From the NCBI GenBank assembly GCA_001643675.2, contig LSRY02000006.1:1490501-1554500 (forward strand): a DNA stretch of 64,000 nucleotides, given 5' to 3'. Shown piece by piece: positions 48,581-59,870 of the stretch; positions within the stretch are counted from its first letter, which is position 1, and every line of letters starts with the position of its first letter. A program made the position numbers and the translations under genes. This DNA comes from Monocercomonoides exilis. Lineage: Eukaryota; Preaxostyla; Oxymonadida; Polymastigidae. A model generated the notes under the pieces. That model made no database searches, had not been told where the DNA came from, and was given only the letters and a program-made list of their open reading frames with translations.

Positions 48581-50810
48581 ATGTCGTTTTCTAAACGCGA
48601 ATCGACATTAAATTCTCGATGCAATGTTCTATGGCAAGAAATAAAGCGCATCGGCGGAAATGACGTGGATTCGTTGCTTGCCTATTTGTTTTACACTTAC
48701 AGGCAATCATCTTCAGTAATTAATGATTTACTGAAGTCTTTGAATGGTTTGGTTTTTTATTTTTTTGTATTGTGTTAAAAATGTTATTTTGACTCTCGAT
48801 TATTTTTTTCATTTGTATTTGTTTATTATTTATTTTTTTGAAACAGAATATCACATAAAGCTGCTTGAAGACCTGTCTGTGGTGTACAACAACGCTCCGT
48901 TGCACACTCAGACAACAATGCTACAAGCGCTGTCCCGCAACACATCATTATCCGATTTACAGGACTATGGATATGATGTCACAGAAGGAAAATTTATTTA
49001 TGCGAAGCAAACGCTCAAAAAGAACCAAGGATTTATCATTCCTCCACAAAAACCTCATCTTCCGTCTTGCAAAAGTGGTTTGTTTTTATTTGAATTTTTT
49101 TTTGAATAATTTTCTCTGTTTATTTTAGGCTTAAATGAACAGGATTGGGAAAAGGGCAACAACTGGATGTTAGCCCATTCAACTGAAGCCTCCACTTCGC
49201 TTCAGTCAGCAAAGAAAAAGCAGCGAACTGAGCCAGATTACGCAAGATTTATTGATGAAGCAGCTTGGGAAGAAGAAATAATTACGGAAAATTCTTCTTC
49301 AAATAAAAAACAATCTTCTTCTTCTTCAACATCATCTCAACAAAATAAAAATTCAAAAACCATTTCAGAAAAAAATTCTTTTTCTTCAAATTCTTCTCCA
49401 TCTCAAGCTGTTGATGCCCCAATCAGTACTCCAATTAGGAGAGAAAGGGGTCCAACAAAAAACCAAAATAAAAATTCATATCACAAGCGTCATTCTTCTC
49501 CATCTCCAATACCAATTCACAAAATATTAAAATCAAAAACTTCTTCTTCACAAATTTCAATTACAAAAAAATTGAAAGAAAAAATATATTCTTCATCATT
49601 TCAGAATGATAATGTGTTTGTGAGCGACCAATTGGTCGATTATGCCACTTCACCCACATTAATTCCACCTCAAGCATTTCAAACCCTCTTTTCTTCATTT
49701 TCTAAAGAGAATGACACTTCAACAGTTCAACAACAAAGCATTCAATCTACAAATAATGAAATATCTATTCAAAACAATTCTTCAAAAAATATTTCAAAAA
49801 AGAATGCTAAAGAAAATTCAACAAAAAATCATTCTCATTCTCAATCTTCTTCAAATTCATTTAATACTTCGAAAACATCATCACAAATAGCAAAAGGATT
49901 GCCAAACTTAGGCAACACATGCTATTTGGCTTCTCTTCTTCAATGTTTCTCTTCAATAACTATTCAAAAACCATCTTTATTCAAAAAACAAACATCTTTG
50001 AAGAACACTCCTTCGCGTGTTGTAAGTGTTTGTCATCAATTGGCTAAAGATGGAACGTCAGTGCGTTCATGGATCCCATCTCTTATTGACAAATGGGAAG
50101 ATTTCTGCAACTATGGCAGCAGACAGCAACAAAATGTTGCTGAGGCGTTTGAAAATCTTCACCGACTTCTTCAAAAAGATGAGTTGATAAGCAAGGATTC
50201 CTTCAATCCAGTAATCATCACTCATCTCAAATGCCAAAAATGCCAACAAATCACATCACACTTCAATGAGATTTGTAACAATGTAGTTATCAATTCTTCC
50301 TCAACTCATAATGGATTATCTTCTCTCTTTGCAACTGAAGTTTTGGAAGGAAAGAATGCTGTCTATTGCAACGATTGCAAAGAGAAATGCTGTGCTGCGA
50401 GATGGGAGGAAATGGCTGCATTTCCAGAGGTGCTAGCCCTCTGTCATGAATGCACTGATGCTGCTAGTTCTACTCCTTCAAGAACATTACTAATAGAAAC
50501 AGATCGTGTTAACCAGCGCACTTTCTGCAAAGGGTTTTCAACAGAAAGAATTCAACATCTTCAAAAAGATAATCAGGAAACGATTATTTATCATCTTTCA
50601 GGACAAATTCTGTTCAAGAGTTTGAATCAAAATAATGGACACTACATTGCTGTTGTAAAAAGGAAGAATGGACATGATATCAAATGGAATGTTTGCAATG
50701 ATGCTGATATGACAGAATTTGATAATGATAAATGGAATTCATCATGGAAAGATATTTACGCTCAGGGTTACACTCCTTCTATTTCTTTCTACACAAAAGA
50801 AAAAACATAA
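48581..50810 (+). CDS. USP-family (C19) deubiquitinase-like protein B
   Basis: Exons 48581-48746, 48847-49077 and 49129-50810 give 692 aa in phase, all with GTTTG donors. The first 150 residues are helical. Then comes a Ser/Lys/Asn-rich linker, and the USP domain fills residues about 388-690. The Cys box is classical, GLPNLGNTCYLASLLQC (Cys 397). The His box is NNGHYIAVV (His 637), and Asp lies in VCNDADMTEF (657). A zinc finger is seen as LKCQKC and YCNDCKEKC. The domain ends SISFYTKEKT before TAA. It appears catalytically complete but is compact, at about 300 aa. The next frame, the transposase, continues without a frame change after the TAA. An optional 90-nt intron at 50767-50856 would join the two proteins. 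Confidence 0.82.
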
Positions 50811-50887
50811 CCAACACTATCTGCTATTCAATTTGGTGGTTCTTCTTCTTCTTCAGAAACATCAAATTTAAACACTTTAAATAACAT

Positions 50888-50949
<62 letters not shown>

Positions 50950-52310
50950 TCATCACACCACCTCCTCGAACAACTTCCATTCCACAACTATCATCATCAA
51001 TCGCATCAAATTATGGATTGGAAGCACTGAAAGAAAAAAGAAAGAAAACGGGCATCTTTTCTCCGAATGAAAAGAGATTGATCTTCAAGCCCAAGACGAA
51101 ATTATGGAGTGAGTTCACAGAAGAAACAAACATTAAAGTTTCTCTGTCGCATTTCTACAAACTCACAACCAACTTCTCGAAAGCGAAAAGGCGTACAGAT
51201 CTCTGTGGCATGTGTGAGAAGTTGAACTATTTGGAGAATAAACTCAAATCTTCACAAAACAAAAATGGACTTTCTTCTGCTGAGTTTCACACTCTGAAAC
51301 TTCTTCGACAACATCGTCTTGTTGCAGAAATGCAACGAAAACATTATCAATCAACTGTTGATAATTTGAAAGAGGGAGAAGCAGTCTTCGTCTTCGACTT
51401 TAAAGAAAAATGGAAACTCCCTATCCGAAAAAATCAACTTCAACAAGAATTCTTCAACTATCAACAGGTTTCTCAATTCACAATCATCTCTCTTCAAAAA
51501 ATTAATAATCAACAAATAAAACGAACTTTCAACTTCTTCTCCGACTGCCTCTCATATGATCACAGATTTGTTATTGAGTGTCTGGAATCTGTGGTCAAAA
51601 GACACTTCTTCGCAGACACTCACACCTTTAAGTTCTTCTGCGATTCGGGTCCACACAACCGAAATCGCTTCCTTCTTCACTTCATCCTCTCCAAACAATC
51701 CAAACTTCTCAAAAAGAAAAATACTCAACTCAACTTCTTCGCTGAGCACCACGGAAAAAATATCTGTGATAGTGAATTTGGTACGTTAGTGAATGCAATC
51801 GACAACAATCTTTCGACTGAACACATCACCACACTTCATGATTTGATCAACTTCTTCGAAAACAATATGAACACTTCGACATCATCTTCTTCAACTTCAC
51901 AATCAAACATTTTCTCAACATCATCAAACTCTTCACCATCTTCAACATCTGTCAATGACTCTGTGCATGAGAGGTACTTTGAAGAGTATGTACCATCTCA
52001 GCAAATTTCATGGCCATCACTGTCAGTTCCCCACATGAAAGATTACTTGTATTTTGAGCGCAAGGGCTCATTTGTCTGTGCTTCGGCTGTTGGATATCTT
52101 CCTCAACGCTCTCTGGTTGCCCTCGAATCTTCGACAATGAAAGAAAAGGTTCAACGAACAAGGAAGTCATTTCACTCTGATATCACATCATCAAACTCTT
52201 CTCTTCTTTCTCAATCTTCTCAAGATCTTCTTTCAAGGAGATTTGAGCTTCTTCTCGACTCTTCTTCTTTTAATGAATCTCAAAATTGTTCTTTTGGTGT
52301 CCCCTATTAA
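50811..52310 (+). CDS. DDE-type transposase-like frame (no upstream ATG)
   Basis: An open frame of about 499 codons follows gene B's TAA in the same frame. It opens with a Ser-rich leader, then SLSHFYKLTTNF and a zinc-like CGMC (in RTDLCGMCEKL). Candidate catalytic acids are Asp in VFVFDFKEKWKLP (51396), Asp in FFCDSGPHNRNRF (51642) and Glu in FFAEHHGKNICDSEFG (51744). The spacings are 82 and 34 codons. The HGKxxCD signature matches a domain I have seen in many uncharacterised transposon proteins from animals and protists. I cannot name the superfamily. No in-frame ATG precedes these motifs: the first is within the zinc motif. Expression as a fusion with gene B, by splicing or readthrough, is therefore likely. 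The C-terminus is Ser-rich. Confidence 0.72.
50888..50950. repeat. (TCA)n microsatellite encoding poly-Ser
   Basis: About 21 tandem TCA triplets in frame with the transposase reading frame give a poly-Ser linker between the USP and transposase parts. Confidence 0.9.
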
Positions 52311-52314
52311 GAAA

Positions 52315-52452
52315 CTAGTTGTTGTGTATGCTTAGCTGGCACTCTATCGGAAGGGTGCTGGACATGACTGTTCGTATTAGATATTGCAGCCTTCGGGCTG
52401 CTTTATCCGGACCTGGATACGACGAACAGCCTCCCAGGTACACAACAGTTAG
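52315..52452 (+). ncRNA. Candidate structured RNA element downstream of the transposase
   Basis: Starting 5 nt after the transposase stop codon, the strand folds by eye into nested stems. P1 is 14 pairs (52315-52328 with 52439-52452, two G-U). P2 is 9 pairs (52336-52344 with 52353-52361). P3 is 8 pairs (52368-52375 with 52422-52429). P4 is a 6-pair hairpin capped by UUCG (52386-52401). P5 is a 5-pair hairpin (52404-52419). The P2 loop (ATCGGA) is complementary to TCCGAT at 52455-52460, a possible pseudoknot. The segment is clearly richer in G+C than its surroundings. It does not match tRNA, 5S, hammerhead or spliceosomal RNA motifs that I can recall. The role is unknown: ribozyme, transposase-binding RNA and 3' UTR element are all possible. 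Confidence 0.55.
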
Positions 52453-53178
52453 AATCCGATTGTTTTCTTGTGCTTTTTGTCCCTATAATGTCCCTATAAT
52501 TAAATTGGTTATTGTCCCGCTTATATTTGTATTAATCGAGATTCATAAATAGAGAGAGTTGTGAGGGAATTCATTGATCTTTGAGTGAGGTTTTTGGAAG
52601 GGAGAGTTGTTGAGAGTGTGAAGTGATGTTTTATTATTGTGTCTGTCTTTTTTCTTTGTTGAATTTGATCTTTTTGAGTCAAAGTGAGAGAAATATCAGA
52701 AAGGGGAGAGTGGATGGAAAACAGAGGGAAAATAGACAAGTTAGTTTTTGAACTTTTTATATAAGTATTCTTTTTTGTTAGGAATTGTCTTTGATACCAT
52801 GAATTTGTTGAAATAGTGCTATTTCTTCTTATATTTTTCATTGTTCAAAATTGTTGATATTTAGTTGATATTTGGTGATTGTTTAATGATTATGTGACAG
52901 AATTGTGTTTTTTTGAAAGTTATTGAATCTGATTAGAAAATTTCTAACTGTTTTCAATTTTTTAAATGATTAATATTATGAAGTACTTTTTGTTTTTTTA
53001 TGTCATTTTGATTGGTGAATGATTGTTATTTTTTAACGTATTTTTTTTCATTTCACTCATTTTTCTATGATTTTCAGTAAAACTCAATTACAAAAATGAA
53101 ACACATTTTTGAAACGACCACTCATCTAATCATTCAGTAATGCATGAAAAATGAAAAAATATGACACATATTCAACAA
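52453..53178. other. Non-coding interval between structured segment and right TIR
   Basis: AT-rich, with no coding signal. It probably includes the transposase 3' untranslated region and subterminal transposon sequence. Confidence 0.4.
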
Positions 53179-53655
53179 CAATTTTGAATGAAAAAAAGGA
53201 TCCGACCCTATATTTTATTTTTTTCGAGGGCAAAAAGATCAAAAAATTTCGCGCTAAAGGGCGAAAATTGCAGATTTCAAAAAGCAGTTTTTTGGCAATA
53301 GATGAAGTTAAATCGATGAAATAAACCATTTTGAACAAAAAAAAGTGGCATCGAGATTCTGATCCTTCTGTCATCTTCATTGTTTGAAGCGGAAAACAGA
53401 AGTTTTTTCCATGAATACAAGTTTTTAAAATTCAGAAAAAACATTTTTCTAACTCTTATCACATAAATAACTATTAAACATAAAATCAAAATTTTTCTGA
53501 TATTTGTTTTTTTTTTAATAAATATTCAAAAATTCAAAAAGATATGGTTCTGATTAAAGCTGGAGTTTTGTTTCTTTCATTTTTTTAAAACCACTTGCTT
53601 TTCCAACTTTTTGCGGGTTTGCTAATACTTTCTATTTTTTAATGTTTGTAGTAAT
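53179..53655 (-). repeat. Right terminal inverted repeat
   Basis: Reverse complement of the left arm over 53179-53647, ending AATGTTT. The following 8 bases match the left arm apart from transitions. See the left arm for alignment details. Confidence 0.93.
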
Positions 53656-53984
53656 GCTATTATTTCTCAAATATTTTTTTTATTTACCACTTTTTTTAAA
53701 AAATATGTCAAAATATATTCAAAATCTTTTTATTTTATATTTGTTTGTCAGTAATATCTGATTCTTATAATGTTGGCCTGTATATATCTTGCATTGTAGT
53801 TTCTATTGAAATGGTTTTTAAAAATAAAGAATTTCATCAGATTCTGCTTTCAACCGAACATATTTTCTGGCGCTGATTGAGTTCACTCTGCTGCTCGTAC
53901 ACCAACAAGAAGAATGAAATATCATGCATTCATTCATCTTATTGGCGAGTTGCATCAATGATTGAAACAGTGGCATTTTTTTTT

Positions 53985-56900
53985 TAATGTGAAAGTGCTT
54001 TCACAGCGCGTTGTGGCTAATGCAATGAGACGGGGAATTCAATTGTTTGTCGGCTGGAGACAGCAGTGGAAGAGCAAGAAAGGTAAAAGAATGCTCATGT
54101 TTTATGCAGGACAAGGGAGATTTGTTTTGTAGAAACAGAACTGCAGAGAAAGGAAACGAACGAGAACTAAAGATGGAGGTAAGATAAAGGAATGAGAAGC
54201 AAGAGAGGTAGAATAGAAAATAAGAAATGTTATTTTGTTCAATCTATTTAATTCAATCTTCTTTTTTTTTTCAATTTTGAACTTAATAATTATAATTTCA
54301 AGATCCTTGCATGATTTTTTATTATTTTTTCTCTGATTCAGATACAGATAACATTCTCACATGGCTTTTTTTGACGAAGCAGATGCGTCAGTTGAATATA
54401 CTAGTCTCAGAATTGCGAGCAGAAAACAGATGGTGCGGCGTTGGTGTGCGTCCATTTGGTTGGTGATGGGCTGAAACATGGGGTGCCGAGAGTTGATAGT
54501 CGAAGTACAAAGTGCAGTAGTCGATTGGGCTGTTTGAGTGGAAGATGCAAGAGCATCGGCAGAACCTGGCGCGGATGCGGGAGTTTGATAAGCCACGAAA
54601 GACATAGCGGACAGCTGGAGCAGCAGAAGTGGTGTCGCCGACGCTGCTACTGCTGAAGCCGCGGGGGGAGTTCGATAAGGAATCGGAGCTTTCGTGCGTG
54701 ACTGCGGTGCATAAGAAGAAAATTATCTGGGAAGATAACAAAGTGTTAGTGAAGCTGCTTGAGTGCAAGAAGTGTGAGCCTTGTGAAGTTGTGTTAAAGA
54801 TACGGGAGACATGACGGGAGCTGAACTGAAAGATGGGAGATAAGAATGTGAAGAGGATGGAGGTGGAGATGAGCAAGAGGATGATTGCGAGTCAGTCAAT
54901 GGAAGAGAGAAAGTGGAAGAGAGAGAAGAAAAAGAAGGAGATGAAGACAATGAGAACTGCAACAAGATGGAGGATGAGAGAGAAGAACGAAATTTTGTTC
55001 AGCGGAGATAACATAGAAGGGAAATTGACGTCGCCAATTGAGAGAGAAAGAGAAAGAGGAAATAGAATTGAACACGAGGGTTCTTTATAGACAGAGAAAG
55101 ATGGCATTTCCAAAAGCAAAGTCGATAGAATGATACATTTGGAGTCATTTGATGGAGGCAGAACATCTCTCGTTATTCCTTCCTGCGAAGAATGGCTGCT
55201 GTCAGGAAAAGTTGTGGCAGACGAAGAGTTTTTGAGTTCCATTCAACAAATGAGGGAGACAGAAGTGGCAGGGGCAAATGCTATGAGAAGGAGCAGAAGA
55301 GGAGATGGGTCATTTTGTGTTGAAGACGAAGAGGAAGAAGAGAGAAGGAAAAACGAGCTGAGTGTACTGAACGGGAGTGAGTCTGAAGCATCAATATCGA
55401 CTTCGAAGAAAAGCATACGTGCTTGTGATACGTCTTCAGTGATTTTATCATTATCATCTTCAACGCCTTATTCCTCTTCTCGGAGCACCAAGACGTTTTT
55501 CCGCGATCCAAAGGATGAATCCAAAATGACAGCGAAAAGGAAGAAATGCAGCAAGGATGACATGGTTCTGTTCCAGGAAGACGAAGATTATTACTTCTGG
55601 TCAAAGAACACAACTGCAAACAAATCATTAAGCCCATCTATTTCTCAATCACAGGCATCGTCTTCATCTTCCCCTCAGATTTCTTCATGATTTCTCCACA
55701 ATGTGCCAGCAAACACACAAAGGCTCCACGAAGCAACCTTCTTGTGATGATGGAAGGGATGAAGAGGAGGAAAGAGGAGAAGAAGAACACAGATTCTCTT
55801 TCGCTATGCTCATCACTGACACCTGAAAGGATACTGACTCTGATTTCAGCTAATGATATTGCGCCTGCAGATGACAAGTGGTTTGAGGAGAAAGAGAAAG
55901 ATGTGGATGTAGTGAAAGGAGCAATAAACGAAGGCGAGAATGAAATTTGACGAAAGATTGAGGCGAATAAAAGAAAGGAAGTTGAGAGAAGAAAGAGAAA
56001 GAGAAGCAGAAAGAATGAAAAACTCGCCTTTCAACCAGCAAAATGCTGTTAACACAACGTCAATTGGACCGAATCAGACTCCTCAGTCAATTCCTCAGCC
56101 AACTACATCAGCATCCTTCTCTTCTTCTCCTTCCTCCTCTTCTTTATCATCATCATAACCTTCTTCTCTATCCTCACATATTCCATCTAATTTCAATCTT
56201 GTTGCCAATGCTTTGTCTTTTTCACATCAATCACTTTTCCCCCTCTTTCAATGTGATCTTTTCTCCTTCTTCCACCTACATTCAAACTCCCACTTATCAA
56301 ATGAAGCATCCCGTTTCAATGCCCACTTTGCTTTCCTGTGCCAAAATTGACGGCTAATCCAGACCACATCGAACGAATTGAGTTGGAGAAAGCGATATAG
56401 CCGAAGATGGAGAAGATGCAGAAGAATGAGGCAGAGAAGGATACAAAGGAGCAGCTGGAGGAAGAGAAGGAAAACTCGGAGAAAGATCAGGAAAAGCTCG
56501 AAGACGAGCAGAAGAAGGCGCTGGAGCAGGCTGAGAAGAAGCGGGAGGCATTTGCCTCGTATCTGAAGAAGAAGAAGATTGAGAGAAGCGAATCGAATTT
56601 CAAAAGTGGAGCAAAGCAGAGGAAGGTGCGGATGAAGGAGAATGTTGAATCGCTTTCTTGTTGTTTGGATGATGAAGGAGCTGTCGATTCGAGATGATCT
56701 GTATTTTGACAGACAGGCTGTTCTATTTGGAAGCTTTGGAGATGTGTTTCCCAATAAAAGCACATTTTCAGCTGCAGAAGAAGGAAAAGATAGTATTTCT
56801 GAAAACTTATCTTCTTCAAAAGAACAACAAAAGAAGAAGAAAAAGAAGAACAAGAAGAAAATTGCATTTAAATAGAACAAAAACATTCGGAGCAAAAGCG

Positions 56901-59870
56901 AAGCGAAAATGCGAAGGCGTTTTTCGATGTTTAATTTGAGAGATTATTTTGCTTCTTCTTCTGCTCCTTTGCAGAAAAGCATGCTATTTGATGAATGTCT
57001 TGTGAAATACAAAGAAAATTTGCAAGCACATCAAAAAAAGCGTGAAAGAAGCTTCTTCTTCTTCTTTTCCTCTTTGGATTCTTCTGCTAATAGTGGTGAA
57101 GCTGAAGTTTCGCAGCCTTATTTGCCATTTCCAAGTACATCTGCTTCTTCTTCTTCTTCTTCTTCTTCTTCTTCTTCTTTAAAGCCTCACTCACATTCTC
57201 ATTCCTCAAAGTCATCTCATTCAAAACCCAGCTCATCAACAACTACCTTATCACCTTCCTCAACAGCTGTACCAACTGCTTCATCATCATCACCTTCTTC
57301 TTCAACTTCTTCTATTTCGTCTTATTCATCAGCCTTTCAAAATACTTCTATTATAAAACAATTTTTTTATCCCCTCCAGCTTCTTGCATAGACACACAAG
57401 AAGTACAGCGATCGCACCCTCAAACTGATCTCTATTGCACATTTACGCTCAACCCTCTCGCAAAATGCTGCTGAAATCAAAAGGCAAAAAAGGATGCCAG
57501 CAGAAAGTCAGAAGCGAAACTCATCTCTTTCATCTTTTTCAGCAAAGACTCAACTGACTATTTCAACATTTTCTGCGCATTCATACTCAGTTACATATTC
57601 TTCTTCTTTGTTTTCTTCCTCTTCCTTTTCTTCTGTTTCTCAAGAACCACCTTGTTCGCCCCGCCCCACCTTTCCTTCTTTTCTCCACCACTGAGTCGGC
57701 TGTGCTGAGACTTGCGGGCAGAGTAGCACGATGGAAGACAGCGTGTTGCTGCTGCCCATTGATGGATGAGGCGTAGAGAAGCTTGTGTGCGATGGAGAAG
57801 AGGGGATTTTGGCTCGCATACTGAAATATCCGCAGGAGCTGAGGTTTGGTGAGAAAGGAATGAAGGCACTGGAAGACAGAGAGGATGAGATCTGGGCAAG
57901 GATGATGAGAGAGAAAGAGAAAAGGAAGAAGGAAAGAATGGAAAAGGAAAAGATAGGAAGAAAAGAGAAAGAAAAGAAGAAGAGGATGATAAATCCAGAA
58001 ATAAGCTAAATACAAACACAGAAGCAAGTAATGTTGAAATTAACTCACAAACGTTGCCTTCATCTTCTCCTTCGTAGTCATCATCTTCTTCTTTATATTC
58101 TTCAACAAAAAGTATTTAAGAACAGAATGTGAATGCACACACAACAAATGCAGCTGATGATGCTTTTCTTCAACCTCCTCTGAATATTCCTCCTCCTCCT
58201 CCTCTTTCCACTCAAGCTCAATTCAATGCCTCTGCTCTCTTCTCAACTACTTCTTCCATACTCCACTATGCACCTCTTCTTCTTCTTCTTTTTCTTCTTC
58301 TTATCCTTCCTCTTCCTCTTCTTCGTATTCCCTTTTTCTGCTTTCTCTTCCCCATCCTCTTATTTTCCCTTCACAACTCGATTCATCTTCATCGTCTCCT
58401 TCTCCTTCTTCCCCTTCTTATCTCTCTTTCTCTCAGAGTTAAGAATGACAGATTTCAAGGTGTGTCTTTTCATCTGTTTCTTCCTTAACACGAAAGCCTG
58501 AAAGCATTGATACGAAAGGCAGAGGAGAGAGATGATTGTTAATTCAGCGCCGAGTGAATCAACAGTTGAGGAGCCACTAAGATGTGCCAGGAAAAATGAC
58601 TCCGCCTCCTCATTTGAACGAGGCGATCTTGAGTGCTCAAACAGATCAAGCAGATGAGGTTGCAGCTGGCGGTTAGGGAAAATAAACAAATGGAAAGGCT
58701 TTTGCTGGTGAGCTGGAAGTTGTCGGTATACACACTCCAACAGAGCTTGTCGAGCGAGATGATAGTGAAGATGGAACGCATCATGCTGAAGAAGCATATT
58801 GACTGATTTCACAGCAAGATGAAAATAACAACACTGAAACCTCCAATGGCGAGATACGTGGTGATGAGATACTCAACAAAGTTGCTGATGTCATCGTCGA
58901 GCAGGAGCAGAGGCTGGCAACACTGAGGACGGAGAGGTTGGTGTCGGAGGGAAAGAGGGAGGAAGCGGGGAGAGCACGAAGAGCAGGGCATGTGAAGTGG
59001 AAGGAATAAACAGATATGTTGGAGGGGCGAAGGGTTCTTCAACAAGAACAAATGAGGGTGGGGTTGATGTGGGCATGTTTGCCGGCTGCAGAAAAGAGGG
59101 AAGAAGATGCAGTGAGGGATCCGTCGAGAGGAGAAGAGGGAAGAGTGTGCAGATGCGAAGGAAGAGTGAAAAAGAAATTGCAGAAGGTGAGGATGCAGTT
59201 GTTGAGAAAAGCGACAATAGCAATGAGATAGTTGTGGCGAAGAAAACAAGTTCAAGATTTCCCGAGGTTTAACGACGCGGATGAAAGCAAGGGAGATCGG
59301 TGTATCGAAGAAGGAGGAGGCGAAGATTCAGAAGGCGTTGCAGATGGCGCGGTAGATATGGAGGACGGCTGTGGAGAGTAAAGCGCAGGGGGAAAGCGGG
59401 GAGCAGTGCTGGCAGGCAGAGGTTCAGGTGTCCTGCTCGACGAACATTTAGTAGGCGCGTAAGAATGTGATTAAGGGGAGGAGTCGACATCGATGTTGGG
59501 GTCTGTGGGAGGAGTGGAAGGCGAAGTGGAGGTTGAAAATGAGAGTGGGAGGTGGGGGCCGGCTGTGGTCAGCACGAATCCGCTGAGCTCATCGATGGCA
59601 AACACCACGCAACCCAAGCCATGTGTCTGTGCCTGGCCTCGCAACCTCCTCTGGACTCGCTGCGATCTTTACACATCCCCCGCCTTCGCTCCCCTTCTCC
59701 CCACCCCTGCCATCTTCTCACACCTGCTGCACTCCACCACGCTGATGCTCCCAGTGCACATGGTCTGTGAAAACAACGTGCTCGCCACTTCTTCCAGTGT
59801 TTCGAACTTGCACAGTATCAGCCTCCAAGAGCTGATTGTTATCAGCCCGAAAATAATCATCTCTACTTTC
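53985..59870 (+). pseudogene. Large decayed Ser/Glu-rich coiled-coil gene locus
   Basis: The plus strand carries coding-like sequence broken by many stops and frame changes. Recognisable pieces include RRGIQLFVGWRQQWKSKK (about 54030), ESELSCVTAVHKKKIIWEDN (54675), MIHLESFDGGRTSLVIPSCE (55130) and RIELEKAI before a TAG at 56398. Later pieces are MRRRFSMFNLRDYFASSS (56909), KYSDRTLKLISIAHLRSTLS (57400), GEKGMKALEDREDEIWARMM (57850) and VADVIVEQEQRLATLRTERL (58880). Stops at 54812, 55088, 56398, 56873 and 57389 interrupt frames that continue in register after them. Four are TAG and one is TGA, each one C-to-T step from a Gln or Arg codon. Local G+C is higher than in the intergenic DNA. No family is recognised. 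Several adjacent dead genes rather than one is possible. Confidence 0.55.

Larger units (their letters stand above)
45163..53655. mobile_element. Large TIR transposon carrying two USP genes and a DDE-type transposase
   Basis: The element is bounded by inverted repeats of about 469 bp that look near-identical (45171-45639 and 53179-53647). They extend 8 bp further outward as transitions only (ATTATCAT against ATTACTAC). Inside are USP-like gene A (minus), USP-like gene B (plus) and a DDE-type transposase frame (plus), plus a structured segment at 52315-52452. The gene order, long TIRs and transposase frame support a cut-and-paste DNA transposon. No clear target-site duplication is visible at either edge: the flanks read TTGTAAT on the left and GCTATTA on the right. 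Near-identity of the arms suggests recent insertion or arm homogenisation. The C19 peptidase cargo is unusual; the transposon proteases I know of are mainly Ulp1 or OTU type. Confidence 0.85.

Noticed and set aside
50691-50856. Alternative donor GTTTGC at 50691 joined to the acceptor at 50856
   Set aside because: The phases do not match, so this splice would not fuse the USP to the transposase. The donor at 50767 does match.
50888-50950. CRISPR-like or satellite array
   Set aside because: It is a simple TCA triplet repeat in frame with a poly-Ser linker and has no spacers.
58360-58812. Minus-strand ORF with plausible amino-acid composition (HLARQALLECVYRQLP)
   Set aside because: Coiled-coil coding on the plus strand just downstream (about 58810-58990) fits the decayed plus-strand locus, and the minus frame lacks splice or start support. 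The orientation remains uncertain.
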